Below, piece by piece: positions 16,401-25,839 of a stretch of DNA of 64,000 nt. The notes beneath the pieces were generated by a model. That model worked only from the letters and a program-made list of their open reading frames with translations. It made no database searches and was not told the origin of the DNA. Source of the DNA: Treponema sp. (GTDB lineage: Bacteria; Spirochaetota; Spirochaetia; Treponematales; Treponemataceae); assembly GCA_024402665.1 (NCBI GenBank), contig JAKSTI010000007.1, positions 1 through 64,000 of the forward strand, in the 5' to 3' direction. Each line of letters opens with the position of its first letter. Positions within the stretch are counted from its first letter, which is position 1. The position numbers and the translations under genes are program-made.

Positions 16401-19400
16401 GGCTCAGAACAGGAACTCTTATTATGGCAGGTTCCGGTGCAAAATCATTCACTGGAAATCCTTTAACAACTTATCTTTCTATTGCAGTTGCGGCTGGTTC
16501 TGGTGTAAAAACTTTTGAAAATGATCTTTCTGTAAGAGATTTGACTCTGGCTGCTACAACAAAATTTAATGGAACAGTAACTGCCACAAATAAGATTACA
16601 GGAACCGCAGATGCAGTCCTTCTTACTTTTGAAAAACTTGTTACTGCTAAAGAAATTGATATTGCTGGCGAATCAATTTTCAAAGAAGGAATTTCTGCTT
16701 CAACTATAAAAATTGGAAAAACAACAATAACTGGTACAGTAACCGGAAAAAATATTACATTAGGCGAAACTCTTCTTGATGGTCATATTGATGCAACTGA
16801 AACTGGCGGACAAATCACTTTCACAGGACCAGTTACAATCAGTAATGCGGCAGAAATTAAATCAGACAAGAAACTTGAATTTACACAAGGAATTCAGGCT
16901 AATGGTTCAAATTTAACTTTATCAAGTAACGATGAAATTGTAATTCCAAACGGTTTGTTTACTGCAAATAAATTAACTATTGAAAAAGCAAAATTAGTCA
17001 GATACGGCGGCACAATCCAGATTTCCTCAAGCGATGATTTTATCATCAGTTATCCTGCAATCCTTGTTCAGAATACAGACTTTGATGTAGGTGGAAATTT
17101 TATAATAAAAGATCATCCTACTAATGGAAATAAGGGAAGCATTAACTGTCAGACAGATCCTTGCGATATGAGTGTTATTTGTGGCAGTGGAAAAACAATC
17201 CAGATTCTGAACACACAGGGAATTGGAAATACAAAACCTCTTAATAATGTAATTTTTAATAATGATGCAGTAATTGAATCAAATTATACAATCAAGGCAG
17301 CATCATTAAAACTTGGTAATGACGGTTCAATCACACCTGTAACACCCGGAAGTGATGTAAAACTTACTTTATCCGGAGATTTAATTAACGAAAACAATGT
17401 AACTTACTCAGTTATTCTTGATATAAAAAATCTTTCTCATGTAAGCGGAACTTCTGCTTATGAACAGGAAGTGAAGTGTAGTGCAGATGTTACTGTGAAT
17501 GCTGGAACTGCAACTTTTGAAAGCAATGTTTCTGGTGCTAATCTTACAAATGATTCTTCTGGCACAATTAATCAGAATGAAGACCTTACCCTTACTGGAA
17601 ATCTTTCAAATGAAGGAACATATTTCCAGACTGGGGATTCAACTGTAAACGGCACATTCACAAACAGCGGAACATATACTCAAACTGGAACTTTGGAAGT
17701 AAAGAAAACTTTTGAAAATACAGATTCCTATACTCAAAATGGTGTATTAACTTGTACCCAGACTTTTACAAACTCAGGCGATTATTCTCAGAATGAATCA
17801 ATTACTGCTGGCGGTAATTTTACAAACTCTGGAGATTATGTTCAGAATGCAAATATCACAACAAGCGGTAATTTTACAGATTCAGATGCTGCAGGAAGCT
17901 GGTCATATACATTAACACCAGAAATTAAATTAGCAGGAACTGGAAATAATACATTTAATGGTATTCATACATATTACGATATTACTGTAACAAAAACTGC
18001 CGGATCAATGGACTTTACCGCTGATGTTGAAGCAGACAATAAAATTGAATTAACTGGTTCTGCTACAGATTTCAAATTCCAGGGAATTACTGCTTATTCT
18101 GTAAAAGTGAATTCTTCAAAATCATTTACGGCTCAAGATACTGTTTCTATTGGAACATTTACAGATGCTGCTGGTTGCGGAAATATCAGTTTTACAGACG
18201 GTGTAATTTCAAACGATGTTGTGTTTAATACAACTGGAAAAGTAACAGTTATTCCTGGAGATGGAAATAATTTTACAATTGGGGCTGCCGGTAATTATAA
18301 AGATTTTACTCATACAGCAGGTGAAACTGTTATTAATGGAAAAATCCTTGCTAAGAATATTCTGACAGCTGCTTTATCATCAACTGGAATTGATATTTCT
18401 TCTTCTGGTAACGTAAAAACAGGAACTTTCACTTCAACTGGAACTGTAAAAATCAATGCCACTGGAAATCTTGAAACTTCAGCTTTCTCTAGTGATGATG
18501 ATGTTGATATTACTGCGGTTCTTTATACACTCAATGGAAATTATACAGGAAAAAAATCCTCATTAATAAAAGCAGATTTATCTGTACCGGCTTCTGCTGT
18601 AATAAATACAACCGGGCTTTTCAAAACTGCGGATGGTAAATCAATTACATTTGGCGGTTCTTTAAGTCAGACTGGCAGTGGGAAGATTATGCTTGGTGGC
18701 GGTTTGTCTGGAACAACATCTGTTTCTGAAGCTTCTTTTGCCTCTGATGTTTACATTTATGGAACAAAAACAAAGGCCGCTGCTGTTACAATTTCTGCTG
18801 CTTCTGGAAAATCAATCTCAATTGCAGGAAACCTTGTTGTTGCTTCTGATATTGGTGTAACTGCTGATGCAAATAAACGGGAAATTACAATTGGCGGTTC
18901 AGGAAGCACAGTGTCTGCAAAAAATGTTGCAGTTTACAGTGGTAAGATAAGACTTTCTGGTACACTTTCTTCTAAAAATGATGATGGTGATATTGTATTG
19001 CTTGGACCTGCATATGATATTAAAGATACAGACACAGGCATTCTTGATGAATATAGATATGATCAGCCAAGACAAAGCAGTGTAAAATATAGTTTTGAAT
19101 CAGCATTCCCAGATGGAACTTCGCTTCCAGACGGGTCTATTGTAAAATACTCAGCTTCTCTTTCTGCAGACAGTGGTGCTGTTCTTCATTGTGGTCAGAA
19201 CTTTTATGCAAATGGCGTTACATTTTCTGCTGCTTCAGAATGGTTTATAAATATCAAACAGAATAGTATTGGAAATATTTGTTTTGCAGAAGCATATAAT
19301 TGTACTATAAATAACAGTACCGTAAGAAATCACAATGGTGCCGCAGCTGCAGAAGATTCTTCAAAATCTCAGATTGTTGCAGAAAACTGTACTCTTACTT

Positions 19401-22400
19401 CATGTAAAAACTGGGATGATGATCTCTTTGAAATTGTAAGTGCAAAAACTGTTCGTGATAATGTAGTTTTGGTAGAAGTCAGCAGTCCTGTACGAAATTA
19501 CAATGGTGAATTTAACGGCAAAAAAGCCACTTCTTCTTCAACAGCATTTACAGGAAACTTAAACAGCATTAAATACTCCTCAAATGGCAGCGAAACTTCA
19601 TATTCTGCTGTATATCTTGATGAAGAACTTACAAATGAAATTCAAGGTGATATTACAACTGAAAACAGTTCTGGTAATTATTACTTCTATATAAAAGCCG
19701 CAACTGATGATTCATGGAACACAGATGCAACTGGTACTTCTTCTGGTGCCGCTTCAAGTACAGACAGAAATGGAAATCATAAAAACTCAATTCCATTTAT
19801 TCAGATTCCTCGTGCAATAGACAGCAATAACACTTATATCGTAACAGATATTTTTGGAAAACGAATTAAACATTACGGAACTGTTGCAAAAAGATTTACT
19901 GCTGTAAATGATGCTACTGCTCCTGCTTTAATTTCTGTAAAAACAGGCCAGGAAGCTCATGCAGATTATGCCGGCAGTGCTAATTCCCAGCAGACTTATG
20001 ATGCTCATAACTTTATTGAATTCCGCTATTCTGAACAGGTTGATTTTGCCGACTCTACAACTGGAACAGTAATTGCTGCTCTTAAAGCTTCAAATGTTAC
20101 AACTCCAACAGCCCTTCAGAATGTTAAGGTTTTATCAAACTTTGGTGTAATTCGTGAAGATTTCAATTCTTCTTCAACAGCTGGAACTGTTACTTTTGCA
20201 GGTTTAGGTCAGGTTGAAAATGGTTTGATTTACACAGAAACTGCAGGTGCTTCAGACAAATATGTAAACTCAATATACCGTGCAGATAAATTCAGTGTAA
20301 AAATCAGTATTGCCGGTTATGTTGATACTGCTCATCCTGTTTCAAGTGGCGGTTCAACTTATAATAACTGGATTGGATATATTGAAAAAGCAGAAATGTT
20401 GTCTGGAACTGTAACAATTCAGACTGTTTCTGAAGGTTCATATAATCTTAATAAAGGAGTAGTGGATCTTAAAGGAAATTATCAGAGAATTTATTCTGGT
20501 TCTGGAAACAATACTAACAAACAGATTTCAATTGACTCAACAGCCGCTGGCATTTACGGAAAGTGGGACTTAAGTGCTCCAGAATTTGCGTTTGTTCATA
20601 AAGCAACTCAGCCAGAAGTAGAAAGTTATTACGAAATCCTTGGTGGCGGTTCAGGTTCCGTTCTTGATTGTGTTGAAGTTCACATTACAGATAATACTTC
20701 AAGTAAAACAAGCGACCCTGGTGATATTGGATACTGGATTACTGCAAAAGGCTGGTGTAAAGATATTAACGGTACTTTATGGAATGAATCAACTTCTTAC
20801 AGTGCGGATATTCTTGGTGGTGCCAGACCATATGCTGCATCAGATTATACAACAGGTGGATTGCGCTATTGTACATTCTATAATCAGCAGACAAAATTTA
20901 AATATGCAGTTGGGGATGGTGTTCCAGGTTCTTTGTTCAACAGAATTGCTCCTGGTGGTTCAGCCCCAATCTTTGAAGGTTCATCAACTCCTCGCCGAAA
21001 CGTTCCAACTACAAAGGACAATACATATTTAAAATTATATATCAACGAAACTAACCTTGATTACGAAACAACATTTACTGTTTCTTATGATGATACATCT
21101 TCATATATCACAGACTTAGCAGGAAACCGTTTACGCTCTTCTTCAAATATGAAGTCTATCAATCGTACTCCACCAACTTTTGACCTTATTATTGCACCAG
21201 TTGGCAGCGACGAAATTTTCATTGAGTTTGTAAAATCTCTTACAACAGAAATTAAGTTTGGAGATAACTCTTCTTCTCAGACAAATACAATTCCTGAATC
21301 ATTTGAAGAGATTATCCCTTATTGTTTTGAAATCGGAACAATCTCTTCTACATTTACAGCAAACTCTGGTTCTGCATTACAGATTGATTATAGCGCTCCA
21401 GCTGTTTTGTTAAGAGATAAATCTAACAATAACTTTACTGGAATCAAATTAAAATTAAATAGAACAGTCACTCTTGCAGATGTAAACAGCCTTTATATCA
21501 GAGTAAAAGCAGCCGGAACTGTAAACGGTCATAATTATGGATCAACATCTCTTGACCCATTTACAAATATCAGAAACAGCCACGTTACCTTTATTCAGGA
21601 TTATGAAGGAAACTATATGCAGATGTATTCTGCCCATGCCATTTCTGATTTTGCAGTAAATGTAATTATGCCAGAATATGCCTATAACCCAGACTACCAG
21701 AATGAAGGTGGTGATGTTATTCACGATGGTGTATTCGAAGATGACAGTTGGGCTGTTCATGATTGGGGCGAAAATCAGGGTAACTTTGGTACTTTGAAAA
21801 CAAGAGAAAGTGTTCTTATGTTTACCAAAATTCCGGACACAGTTCTTGCTGGTACTGTACCTGATTACAGAATGTATTTTACTGATGCTCCAACTGAACT
21901 TTCGGCATCGTCTCAGTATAATATTGACCTTAATGAAAATGCCCGTGTATGGATTCCTGAACTTTCTGGATTCACTACACCTTTATATGCTTTGTCTCCT
22001 GTATTGAATACTAATTTCCGTAACGTAGACGGAACTTTAGCTGATGATGTAACAAACGATATTGCAGATGGCTTGAAATTTGAAATTGATGAATCTACTG
22101 CAGAAACATGGCAGCCTGGAAAACAGGTTTCATTCCTCTTTGGTCTGATGAATGGAACTTCTCCATATACAATCTGTCATTCTCCAGTATTGAACGTTGG
22201 TTCAACAACTTATGATGTAAGTACAAAGTCTCCGTTATTCGCCCTTCGTCTTAAAGATGACAATGATGTTACTTCTTTTGACTTGTGGTCTTTCCGTATT
22301 AAAGATATTGGAAATCAGCGCGGTGGAGCAACAATTCTTAATAATGTAATTGATCCAACAATTGGTGAAAAAACAATTTTACGTGTAAATACAAGTTCTG

Positions 22401-22606
22401 CCGGACGAATCAATATTATGGTAATGACTCTTGATGGAAGTATTGTAACTTATCTTAACAGAGAAGAAGTTTCTTCAGGTGAACACTTCTTTACCTGGGA
22501 CGGAAAAAATGACAGAGGAAATATTGTAGCAAGAGGTTTGTACTTTATCCGAATTGTCGGAAACGGAATTGATGAGACAAGAAAAGTTATGGTTGTTAAA
22601 GAGTAA
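13496..22606 (+). CDS. Giant exported repeat protein with FlgD-like C-terminus
   Basis: About 3035 residues; the gene fills 9.1 kb. Signal peptide with cleavage expected after AQSAFA (residue 36). Residues about 60-1500 are Thr/Ser/Asn/Gly-rich beta-repeats with recurring forms such as GDITTSGTTTFSG and FTNNGTTTFGG, probably a long beta-helix or beta-solenoid. Two duplications are visible in the DNA: 14211-14467 with 15717-15973 (offset 1506) and about 15062-15257 with 16133-16328 (offset 1071, nearly identical). The C-terminal half holds Ig-like segments (RYSEQVDFADS resembles SbsA/Big_5), and the last 80 residues (FTWDGKNDRGNIVARGLYFIRI) resemble the FlgD Ig-like domain. No autotransporter barrel or sortase motif is seen. 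I infer a surface or secreted adhesin/fibre. The start could be 13496 or 13499. Confidence 0.8.
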   Translation: MMRNFLFPKKSVFSKKSAALAATMIMSLFFAQSAFAALFRFIDYGEADKGPFNRHNWEYSLDDGSTWGNAEDDNFRFPGQAAGTTDDLIIASNLLLNDLTYSMTAGTVTINPGISFSITVDGSGTSGEIVSFDKIINNGILSTSASGGLSVTGDVENNGTITQNGVFNIGGDFSNQTTATLSGSGSINLDGDFTDNGTVSGTVKLSLNGAGSTFTPQAGTTYSNIEVNGSVNIADELSVAAITNNGAISGTGAVTVTGSFTNNAGGTFANNQDLTIKGSFTDNGNWTSTGKILISGTGTKSITVNPSTTYPEIEVAAGAGKPTFSNDLNVTTLNVLAASAFADNVNGSALNIQGASTFAKNVTAATLDVQASSTFSGNVNAGTLDVQAASTFTGTVDAGDITTSGTGTTTFGDTVTATGDITTAGPGTVKFNGDVEVTGIISTAGTTTFAGSVEVTGNVTTSGITTFSGQVDASGDITTSGTTTFSGAVTVAGDLTTSDATTFTASSTLEVTGTITTNDTTTFSGTVNALSDVIADGTTKFNGTTNVTGIFTNNGTTTFGGETTLGSLDNNDTVTGAGNITVQGDFTNNSGVTLAGSGNFTVEGDFVDNGTWIRTGRLIMAGSGAKSFTGNPSTTYPAIAVAAGAGIKTFVTDLKVTSLTVNEPSVFKETVTGATIESHGATFEKDVTSSVLLTIIDTTLQGSVSAKDVTTGGITNLTSSTTISGKLTVNDTTNINDDMTVAVIINNGTLGGTGAITVTSSFTNNASGTYANNQDLTINGAFTDNGSWSSSGKILISGAGSKSITVNPSTTYPEIEVAAGAGKPTFTNNLSVTTLNVQSASTFNGTVDAVDISTSGTGTTAFGAKVTATGSVSTSGTTTFSGTVNALSDVIADGTTKFNGTTNVTGIFTNNGTTTFGGETTLGSLDNNNTVTGAGNITVQGDFTNRTGVTLSGSGNFTVEGNFTDDGNWLRTGTLIMAGSGAKSFTGNPLTTYLSIAVAAGSGVKTFENDLSVRDLTLAATTKFNGTVTATNKITGTADAVLLTFEKLVTAKEIDIAGESIFKEGISASTIKIGKTTITGTVTGKNITLGETLLDGHIDATETGGQITFTGPVTISNAAEIKSDKKLEFTQGIQANGSNLTLSSNDEIVIPNGLFTANKLTIEKAKLVRYGGTIQISSSDDFIISYPAILVQNTDFDVGGNFIIKDHPTNGNKGSINCQTDPCDMSVICGSGKTIQILNTQGIGNTKPLNNVIFNNDAVIESNYTIKAASLKLGNDGSITPVTPGSDVKLTLSGDLINENNVTYSVILDIKNLSHVSGTSAYEQEVKCSADVTVNAGTATFESNVSGANLTNDSSGTINQNEDLTLTGNLSNEGTYFQTGDSTVNGTFTNSGTYTQTGTLEVKKTFENTDSYTQNGVLTCTQTFTNSGDYSQNESITAGGNFTNSGDYVQNANITTSGNFTDSDAAGSWSYTLTPEIKLAGTGNNTFNGIHTYYDITVTKTAGSMDFTADVEADNKIELTGSATDFKFQGITAYSVKVNSSKSFTAQDTVSIGTFTDAAGCGNISFTDGVISNDVVFNTTGKVTVIPGDGNNFTIGAAGNYKDFTHTAGETVINGKILAKNILTAALSSTGIDISSSGNVKTGTFTSTGTVKINATGNLETSAFSSDDDVDITAVLYTLNGNYTGKKSSLIKADLSVPASAVINTTGLFKTADGKSITFGGSLSQTGSGKIMLGGGLSGTTSVSEASFASDVYIYGTKTKAAAVTISAASGKSISIAGNLVVASDIGVTADANKREITIGGSGSTVSAKNVAVYSGKIRLSGTLSSKNDDGDIVLLGPAYDIKDTDTGILDEYRYDQPRQSSVKYSFESAFPDGTSLPDGSIVKYSASLSADSGAVLHCGQNFYANGVTFSAASEWFINIKQNSIGNICFAEAYNCTINNSTVRNHNGAAAAEDSSKSQIVAENCTLTSCKNWDDDLFEIVSAKTVRDNVVLVEVSSPVRNYNGEFNGKKATSSSTAFTGNLNSIKYSSNGSETSYSAVYLDEELTNEIQGDITTENSSGNYYFYIKAATDDSWNTDATGTSSGAASSTDRNGNHKNSIPFIQIPRAIDSNNTYIVTDIFGKRIKHYGTVAKRFTAVNDATAPALISVKTGQEAHADYAGSANSQQTYDAHNFIEFRYSEQVDFADSTTGTVIAALKASNVTTPTALQNVKVLSNFGVIREDFNSSSTAGTVTFAGLGQVENGLIYTETAGASDKYVNSIYRADKFSVKISIAGYVDTAHPVSSGGSTYNNWIGYIEKAEMLSGTVTIQTVSEGSYNLNKGVVDLKGNYQRIYSGSGNNTNKQISIDSTAAGIYGKWDLSAPEFAFVHKATQPEVESYYEILGGGSGSVLDCVEVHITDNTSSKTSDPGDIGYWITAKGWCKDINGTLWNESTSYSADILGGARPYAASDYTTGGLRYCTFYNQQTKFKYAVGDGVPGSLFNRIAPGGSAPIFEGSSTPRRNVPTTKDNTYLKLYINETNLDYETTFTVSYDDTSSYITDLAGNRLRSSSNMKSINRTPPTFDLIIAPVGSDEIFIEFVKSLTTEIKFGDNSSSQTNTIPESFEEIIPYCFEIGTISSTFTANSGSALQIDYSAPAVLLRDKSNNNFTGIKLKLNRTVTLADVNSLYIRVKAAGTVNGHNYGSTSLDPFTNIRNSHVTFIQDYEGNYMQMYSAHAISDFAVNVIMPEYAYNPDYQNEGGDVIHDGVFEDDSWAVHDWGENQGNFGTLKTRESVLMFTKIPDTVLAGTVPDYRMYFTDAPTELSASSQYNIDLNENARVWIPELSGFTTPLYALSPVLNTNFRNVDGTLADDVTNDIADGLKFEIDESTAETWQPGKQVSFLFGLMNGTSPYTICHSPVLNVGSTTYDVSTKSPLFALRLKDDNDVTSFDLWSFRIKDIGNQRGGATILNNVIDPTIGEKTILRVNTSSAGRINIMVMTLDGSIVTYLNREEVSSGEHFFTWDGKNDRGNIVARGLYFIRIVGNGIDETRKVMVVKE
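14211..14467 (+). repeat. Internal duplication A, copy 1 (giant gene)
   Basis: Matches 15717-15973 at an offset of 1506 bases (502 codons), with long identical runs around TCAATTACAGTAAATCC. Confidence 0.75.
15062..15257 (+). repeat. Internal duplication B, copy 1 (giant gene)
   Basis: Matches 16133-16328 at an offset of 1071 bases (357 codons). I see a single base difference in the long central part, so the duplication is recent or kept uniform by gene conversion. Confidence 0.85.
15717..15973 (+). repeat. Internal duplication A, copy 2 (giant gene)
   Basis: Second copy of the unit at 14211-14467; more diverged than duplication B. Confidence 0.75.
16133..16328 (+). repeat. Internal duplication B, copy 2 (giant gene)
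   Basis: Second copy of the unit at 15062-15257, nearly identical at the DNA level. Confidence 0.85.
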
Positions 22607-22636
22607 CCGTTTGCTGTATAATCAAAAAAGAAAGTT

Positions 22637-22990
22637 ATGGAAGAAAACAGACAGAACATCAGATATTCAGAAATAGGAAGAGTTGACGCCCCAGAGATTT
22701 GTGCCCTTAATGGAGTTTTGGACGATATTAGTGCAACTGGCTGTAAAATTCATTTTCCTTGTCCTGTTGTTCTTGATATTGAAAATGAGTATAAATTAAA
22801 AATCACTCTTTCCAGAGCTTCTGATGAACCACCGTTACAGCTTTTGTGCAAACCTATGTGGGTAAACGAAATTGGCGGATCAACTCAAATTGGTTTCCAG
22901 AATCTTTATTCTCCTGATGAAAACCGCCTTCACGAATTTATTTCATATCTTCATCAACTTTCACAAGACGATAATCCGGAACTTTTATAA
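22637..22990 (+). CDS. PilZ domain protein
   Basis: 117 residues. It has the two c-di-GMP-binding motifs of PilZ: Arg5-QNI-Arg9 (RxxxR) and Asp30-I-Ser32-A-T-Gly35 (D/NxSxxG), so it should bind cyclic di-GMP. It is a single-domain protein in the cytoplasm, and its target is unknown. A TATAAT box lies at 22617-22622, 14 bases before the ATG. The stop codon overlaps the start of the RlmM-like methyltransferase by one base, so the two are coupled. Confidence 0.88.
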   Translation: MEENRQNIRYSEIGRVDAPEICALNGVLDDISATGCKIHFPCPVVLDIENEYKLKITLSRASDEPPLQLLCKPMWVNEIGGSTQIGFQNLYSPDENRLHEFISYLHQLSQDDNPELL

Positions 22991-23967
22991 TGAGCGTACA
23001 TCTTCAAAAATTATCAGGAATTGCATTTTTACCTTTTCCTGAACAGAAAGAATTACTTTTATCTGAATTAAGAAACAGATTTAATTTTACTCAAAAACCT
23101 TCTGAACAATATGGCGATCTGCTTTATTTTGAAAACAAAGACGCCTTTTTTGAAGCTTCAAATTTCAACTATCCTTACTGGGCCAGAACAGTAATGATCA
23201 ACCCTTTTAAATTATCTTTTGATTCCATTGGTGAAGCAGCTGGAGAATTAAAAAGTCTTCAGAGAAACTGGGCAGGCTATCAGTACACCTGTTTTAGAAG
23301 AGCCAATTTAATTCAGGAAAAACTTCCATATATTAATTTGAAGGAACGAAAATTTCCTGTAAAAATCCCTACATCACCAATCGGATTATACACACTTCTT
23401 GATGAACATACTTTAATCGCTTCTGGAGAAACAACATCGTATTTGCCTGCTGGAACCCTTCATTTTATAGAAGACCACGAAAATCCTCCAAGCAGAGCCT
23501 ATTTAAAAATCCAGGAAAGTCTTACTCTTGCAAATCTTTTTTATGGCGTAGAATTGCCTTCAGAAGGGCAGAAGTGTTTTGAAGCAGGTGCTTGTCCTGG
23601 TGGATGGACATGGGTTCTTACACAGTTGGGCGCTCAGGTTCATGCAGTAGATAGAGCAGAACTTGTTCCAGAATTAATGAACAATCCTCTTGTAAAATTT
23701 CAGGCTCATGATGCCTTTACTTTAAAACCAGAAGAAATTGGAAAAGTAGACTGGGTTTTTAGTGATGTAATCTGCTATCCGGAGCGACTTCTTGAATGGA
23801 TTCACACCTGGCTTGATTCTGGTATGACAAAAAATATGATCTGTACAATTAAAATGCAGGGCGAAATCAACTGGTCTTTAATTGAACAGTTTGCCCAGAT
23901 TCCAAATTCTAAGATTGTCCACTTAAATTACAATAAACATGAGCTAACTTGGATTAATATCAGTTAA
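22990..23967 (+). CDS. RlmM-like 2'-O-ribose RNA methyltransferase
   Basis: 325 residues. The C-terminal half is an FtsJ/RrmJ-type SAM-dependent methyltransferase: SAM loop FEAGACPGGWTWVL, DRAEL after beta-2, and a K-D-K-E tetrad suggested by SRAYLKIQE, FSDVICYPE, CTIKMQG and HELTWI. The N-terminal 150 residues look like the THUMP-related extension of RlmM (23S rRNA C2498 in E. coli). The assignment to RlmM itself is by resemblance; the exact nucleotide is unproven. It overlaps the PilZ gene by one base, and rlmE follows after 30 bases. Confidence 0.82.
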   Translation: MSVHLQKLSGIAFLPFPEQKELLLSELRNRFNFTQKPSEQYGDLLYFENKDAFFEASNFNYPYWARTVMINPFKLSFDSIGEAAGELKSLQRNWAGYQYTCFRRANLIQEKLPYINLKERKFPVKIPTSPIGLYTLLDEHTLIASGETTSYLPAGTLHFIEDHENPPSRAYLKIQESLTLANLFYGVELPSEGQKCFEAGACPGGWTWVLTQLGAQVHAVDRAELVPELMNNPLVKFQAHDAFTLKPEEIGKVDWVFSDVICYPERLLEWIHTWLDSGMTKNMICTIKMQGEINWSLIEQFAQIPNSKIVHLNYNKHELTWINIS

Positions 23968-23997
23968 TTTTTTAACCATTTTTGCCGATAAACAAAT

Positions 23998-24594
23998 ATG
24001 GCAGCAAATAGTTACGAAAAACCGGATTTTTGGTCCCAGAAAGCTTTTTCCGAAGGATATCCAGCTCGTTCTGTTTATAAACTAAAAGAAATTGATGAAA
24101 AGTTTGGTATGATTAAAAAAAATTATACTGTTCTTGATTTAGGTTCCGCTCCTGGCAGCTGGACTACATTTCTTTTGCGTCAATTAAATGGTACAGGAAA
24201 AGTTGTTTCCTGCGATTTGAATCCTCTTGCTAAAAGTGTAAAAGGCGATAATTTAGTTTTTATTCAGGGCGACTTAAATGCACCTGAAATCAGAAAACAG
24301 ATTAAAGAAAACGGCCCTTATGATTTAGTTGTTTGTGATGCTGCTCCAAAGACTACTGGCAACAGAACAGTAGATACTGCAAGAAGTGAACAGCTTGTTG
24401 AAATGGCAGTATGGTACGCAAGTACAATGTTGAAACAGGGTTCTAATTTTGCAGTAAAGATTTTCCAGAATGGTGATCAGCAGAAAATCTTAAAATCTAT
24501 GCGAGAGATTTTTGAAAGCGCAAAAGGTTTTAAGCCGGAAGCATGTCGTGCAGAAAGCTTTGAAACATATTTAATCGGATTGAAAAAAAAATAG
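23998..24594 (+). CDS. rlmE: 23S rRNA (uridine-2'-O)-methyltransferase
   Basis: 198 residues, full length. Starts with FWSQKAFSEGYPARSVYKLKEI, then the SAM motif VLDLGSAPGSWTTFLL and CDAAPKTTGNRTVD, VKIFQNGD and SFETYLIG, giving the K-D-K-E tetrad of RlmE/FtsJ. In E. coli the enzyme methylates U2552 of 23S rRNA in the A loop late in 50S assembly. There is no SD sequence; a weak promoter (TTAATT 23964-23969, 17-bp spacer, GATAAA 23987-23992) ends 5 bases before the ATG, so it may be leaderless or read from upstream. Confidence 0.95.
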   Translation: MAANSYEKPDFWSQKAFSEGYPARSVYKLKEIDEKFGMIKKNYTVLDLGSAPGSWTTFLLRQLNGTGKVVSCDLNPLAKSVKGDNLVFIQGDLNAPEIRKQIKENGPYDLVVCDAAPKTTGNRTVDTARSEQLVEMAVWYASTMLKQGSNFAVKIFQNGDQQKILKSMREIFESAKGFKPEACRAESFETYLIGLKKK

Positions 24595-24609
24595 AAATAG
24601 GGTTATAAT
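24580..24609 (+). promoter_or_regulatory. Leaderless-type promoter for M23 peptidase
   Basis: TTGAAA (24580-24585), 18-bp spacer, TATAAT (24604-24609), then 6 bases to the ATG at 24616; no SD sequence. Confidence 0.8.
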
Positions 24610-24615
24610 TAGAGT

Positions 24616-25722
24616 ATGAAGAAAAGTTTTTCTGATTCAAAATTTATTAAAGTAACATCCAAATTTTTTCATAAAGCAGGTTATTTGATTTCTAATCCTG
24701 GTAAAAGCGGCAGATTAATTCGTATTGCTTTTACATCAGTTGCTTTTTTTGCCTGCGGTGCAATTATTACTTCTGGAATTTTAGTCTCAATTAATACAAG
24801 TAAAGAACGTACTGCTCAGGGTGGTTTGGAAACAGATTATATCCCTGAAATTAAAGACGATGTTTTCAGCATTATTGAAGATCAGAGTTTAGCTGATGAT
24901 GTTGATTTTATTGTTGATAACGGGGATGTAGCAGAAGTTCTTACTCAGGAACAGATTGAAGAAGCAATGAATGAAAGCATTGCTCCTCTTACATATCAGA
25001 CTTATCGTGTTAAGAAAGGCGATATGATTGGTTTTATTGCTGATTCTTTTGGTATCACTCAGGATACAATCATCAGTATTAATAATATCAAACAGTCACG
25101 CTTAATTCAGATTGGTCAGTATCTTAAAATCCCTTCAATGCCTGGTATTCTTTATACAACAAAAGGCAAGGGCGAAACTCCAGCTACAATTGCAGAAAAA
25201 TATGAAGTTGATGCAGAAAAATGTGCTTTAGTAAACTCAGTTTCTGTAGACACTGAACTTGCTGCAGGAATTTCTTTCTTTGTTCCAGATGCACAGTTAG
25301 ACTGGGCAACAAGACAGGAAATCAACGGTGACTTATTCAGAAAACCTTTAAGAGCAAAATACTGGCTTTCTTCTCCATACGGATGGCGTAACTCTCCATT
25401 TGGAACAGGTAAACGTTCTTTCCACGGTGGTATTGATATGGCTTGTTCTTCTGGCACACCAATCTATCCTGCAATGGATGGTAAAGTAACTGCTGCCGGA
25501 TACAATGCAACTTACGGAAACTATGTAATTGTTACACATCACTCTGGATATAAAACATTGTATGGTCATATGAGTAAAATTACTTGTAAAGCCGGAAACT
25601 TTGTATATACAAACACACAGATTGGTAAAGTTGGTTCAACAGGTTTAAGTACTGGTCCACACTTACATTTCACAGTTTATAAAAATGGTAAAACAGTAAA
25701 TCCTTTAAGCTTGATTAACTAA
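24616..25722 (+). CDS. LysM / M23 (LytM) peptidoglycan endopeptidase, membrane-anchored
   Basis: 368 residues. One membrane helix near residues 35-57, a LysM domain (about 130-178, YRVKKGDMIGFIADSFGI), a second LysM-like segment (about 180-230) and a C-terminal M23 domain. The zinc and catalytic residues are present: His270 and Asp274 in HGGID, and His349/His351 in GPHLHF, so it should be an active peptidase cutting peptide cross-links in the periplasmic cell wall. Leaderless-type promoter. A strong bidirectional terminator follows. Confidence 0.93.
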   Translation: MKKSFSDSKFIKVTSKFFHKAGYLISNPGKSGRLIRIAFTSVAFFACGAIITSGILVSINTSKERTAQGGLETDYIPEIKDDVFSIIEDQSLADDVDFIVDNGDVAEVLTQEQIEEAMNESIAPLTYQTYRVKKGDMIGFIADSFGITQDTIISINNIKQSRLIQIGQYLKIPSMPGILYTTKGKGETPATIAEKYEVDAEKCALVNSVSVDTELAAGISFFVPDAQLDWATRQEINGDLFRKPLRAKYWLSSPYGWRNSPFGTGKRSFHGGIDMACSSGTPIYPAMDGKVTAAGYNATYGNYVIVTHHSGYKTLYGHMSKITCKAGNFVYTNTQIGKVGSTGLSTGPHLHFTVYKNGKTVNPLSLIN

Positions 25723-25754
25723 TCTTCTTATTTGATTTACGATGATATATAAAA

Positions 25755-25803
25755 ACAAAAGGGCTTGTAACATCATAATGCTGTTACAAGCCCTTTTGTT
25801 TTA
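25755..25803. terminator. Bidirectional terminator between M23 gene and 25840
   Basis: A perfect 18-bp stem (25755-25772 with 25782-25799) and 9-nt loop, flanked by A runs on one side and Ts on the other, so it can act on both convergent genes. Confidence 0.92.
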
Positions 25804-25839
25804 ACAGAACTATTAAAAGTTCCAAAACATCTTTTTTAA

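Noticed and set aside
13900..16500. CRISPR-like repeats
   Set aside because: The repeats are codon-phased, of variable spacing and within an open frame; they encode a protein.
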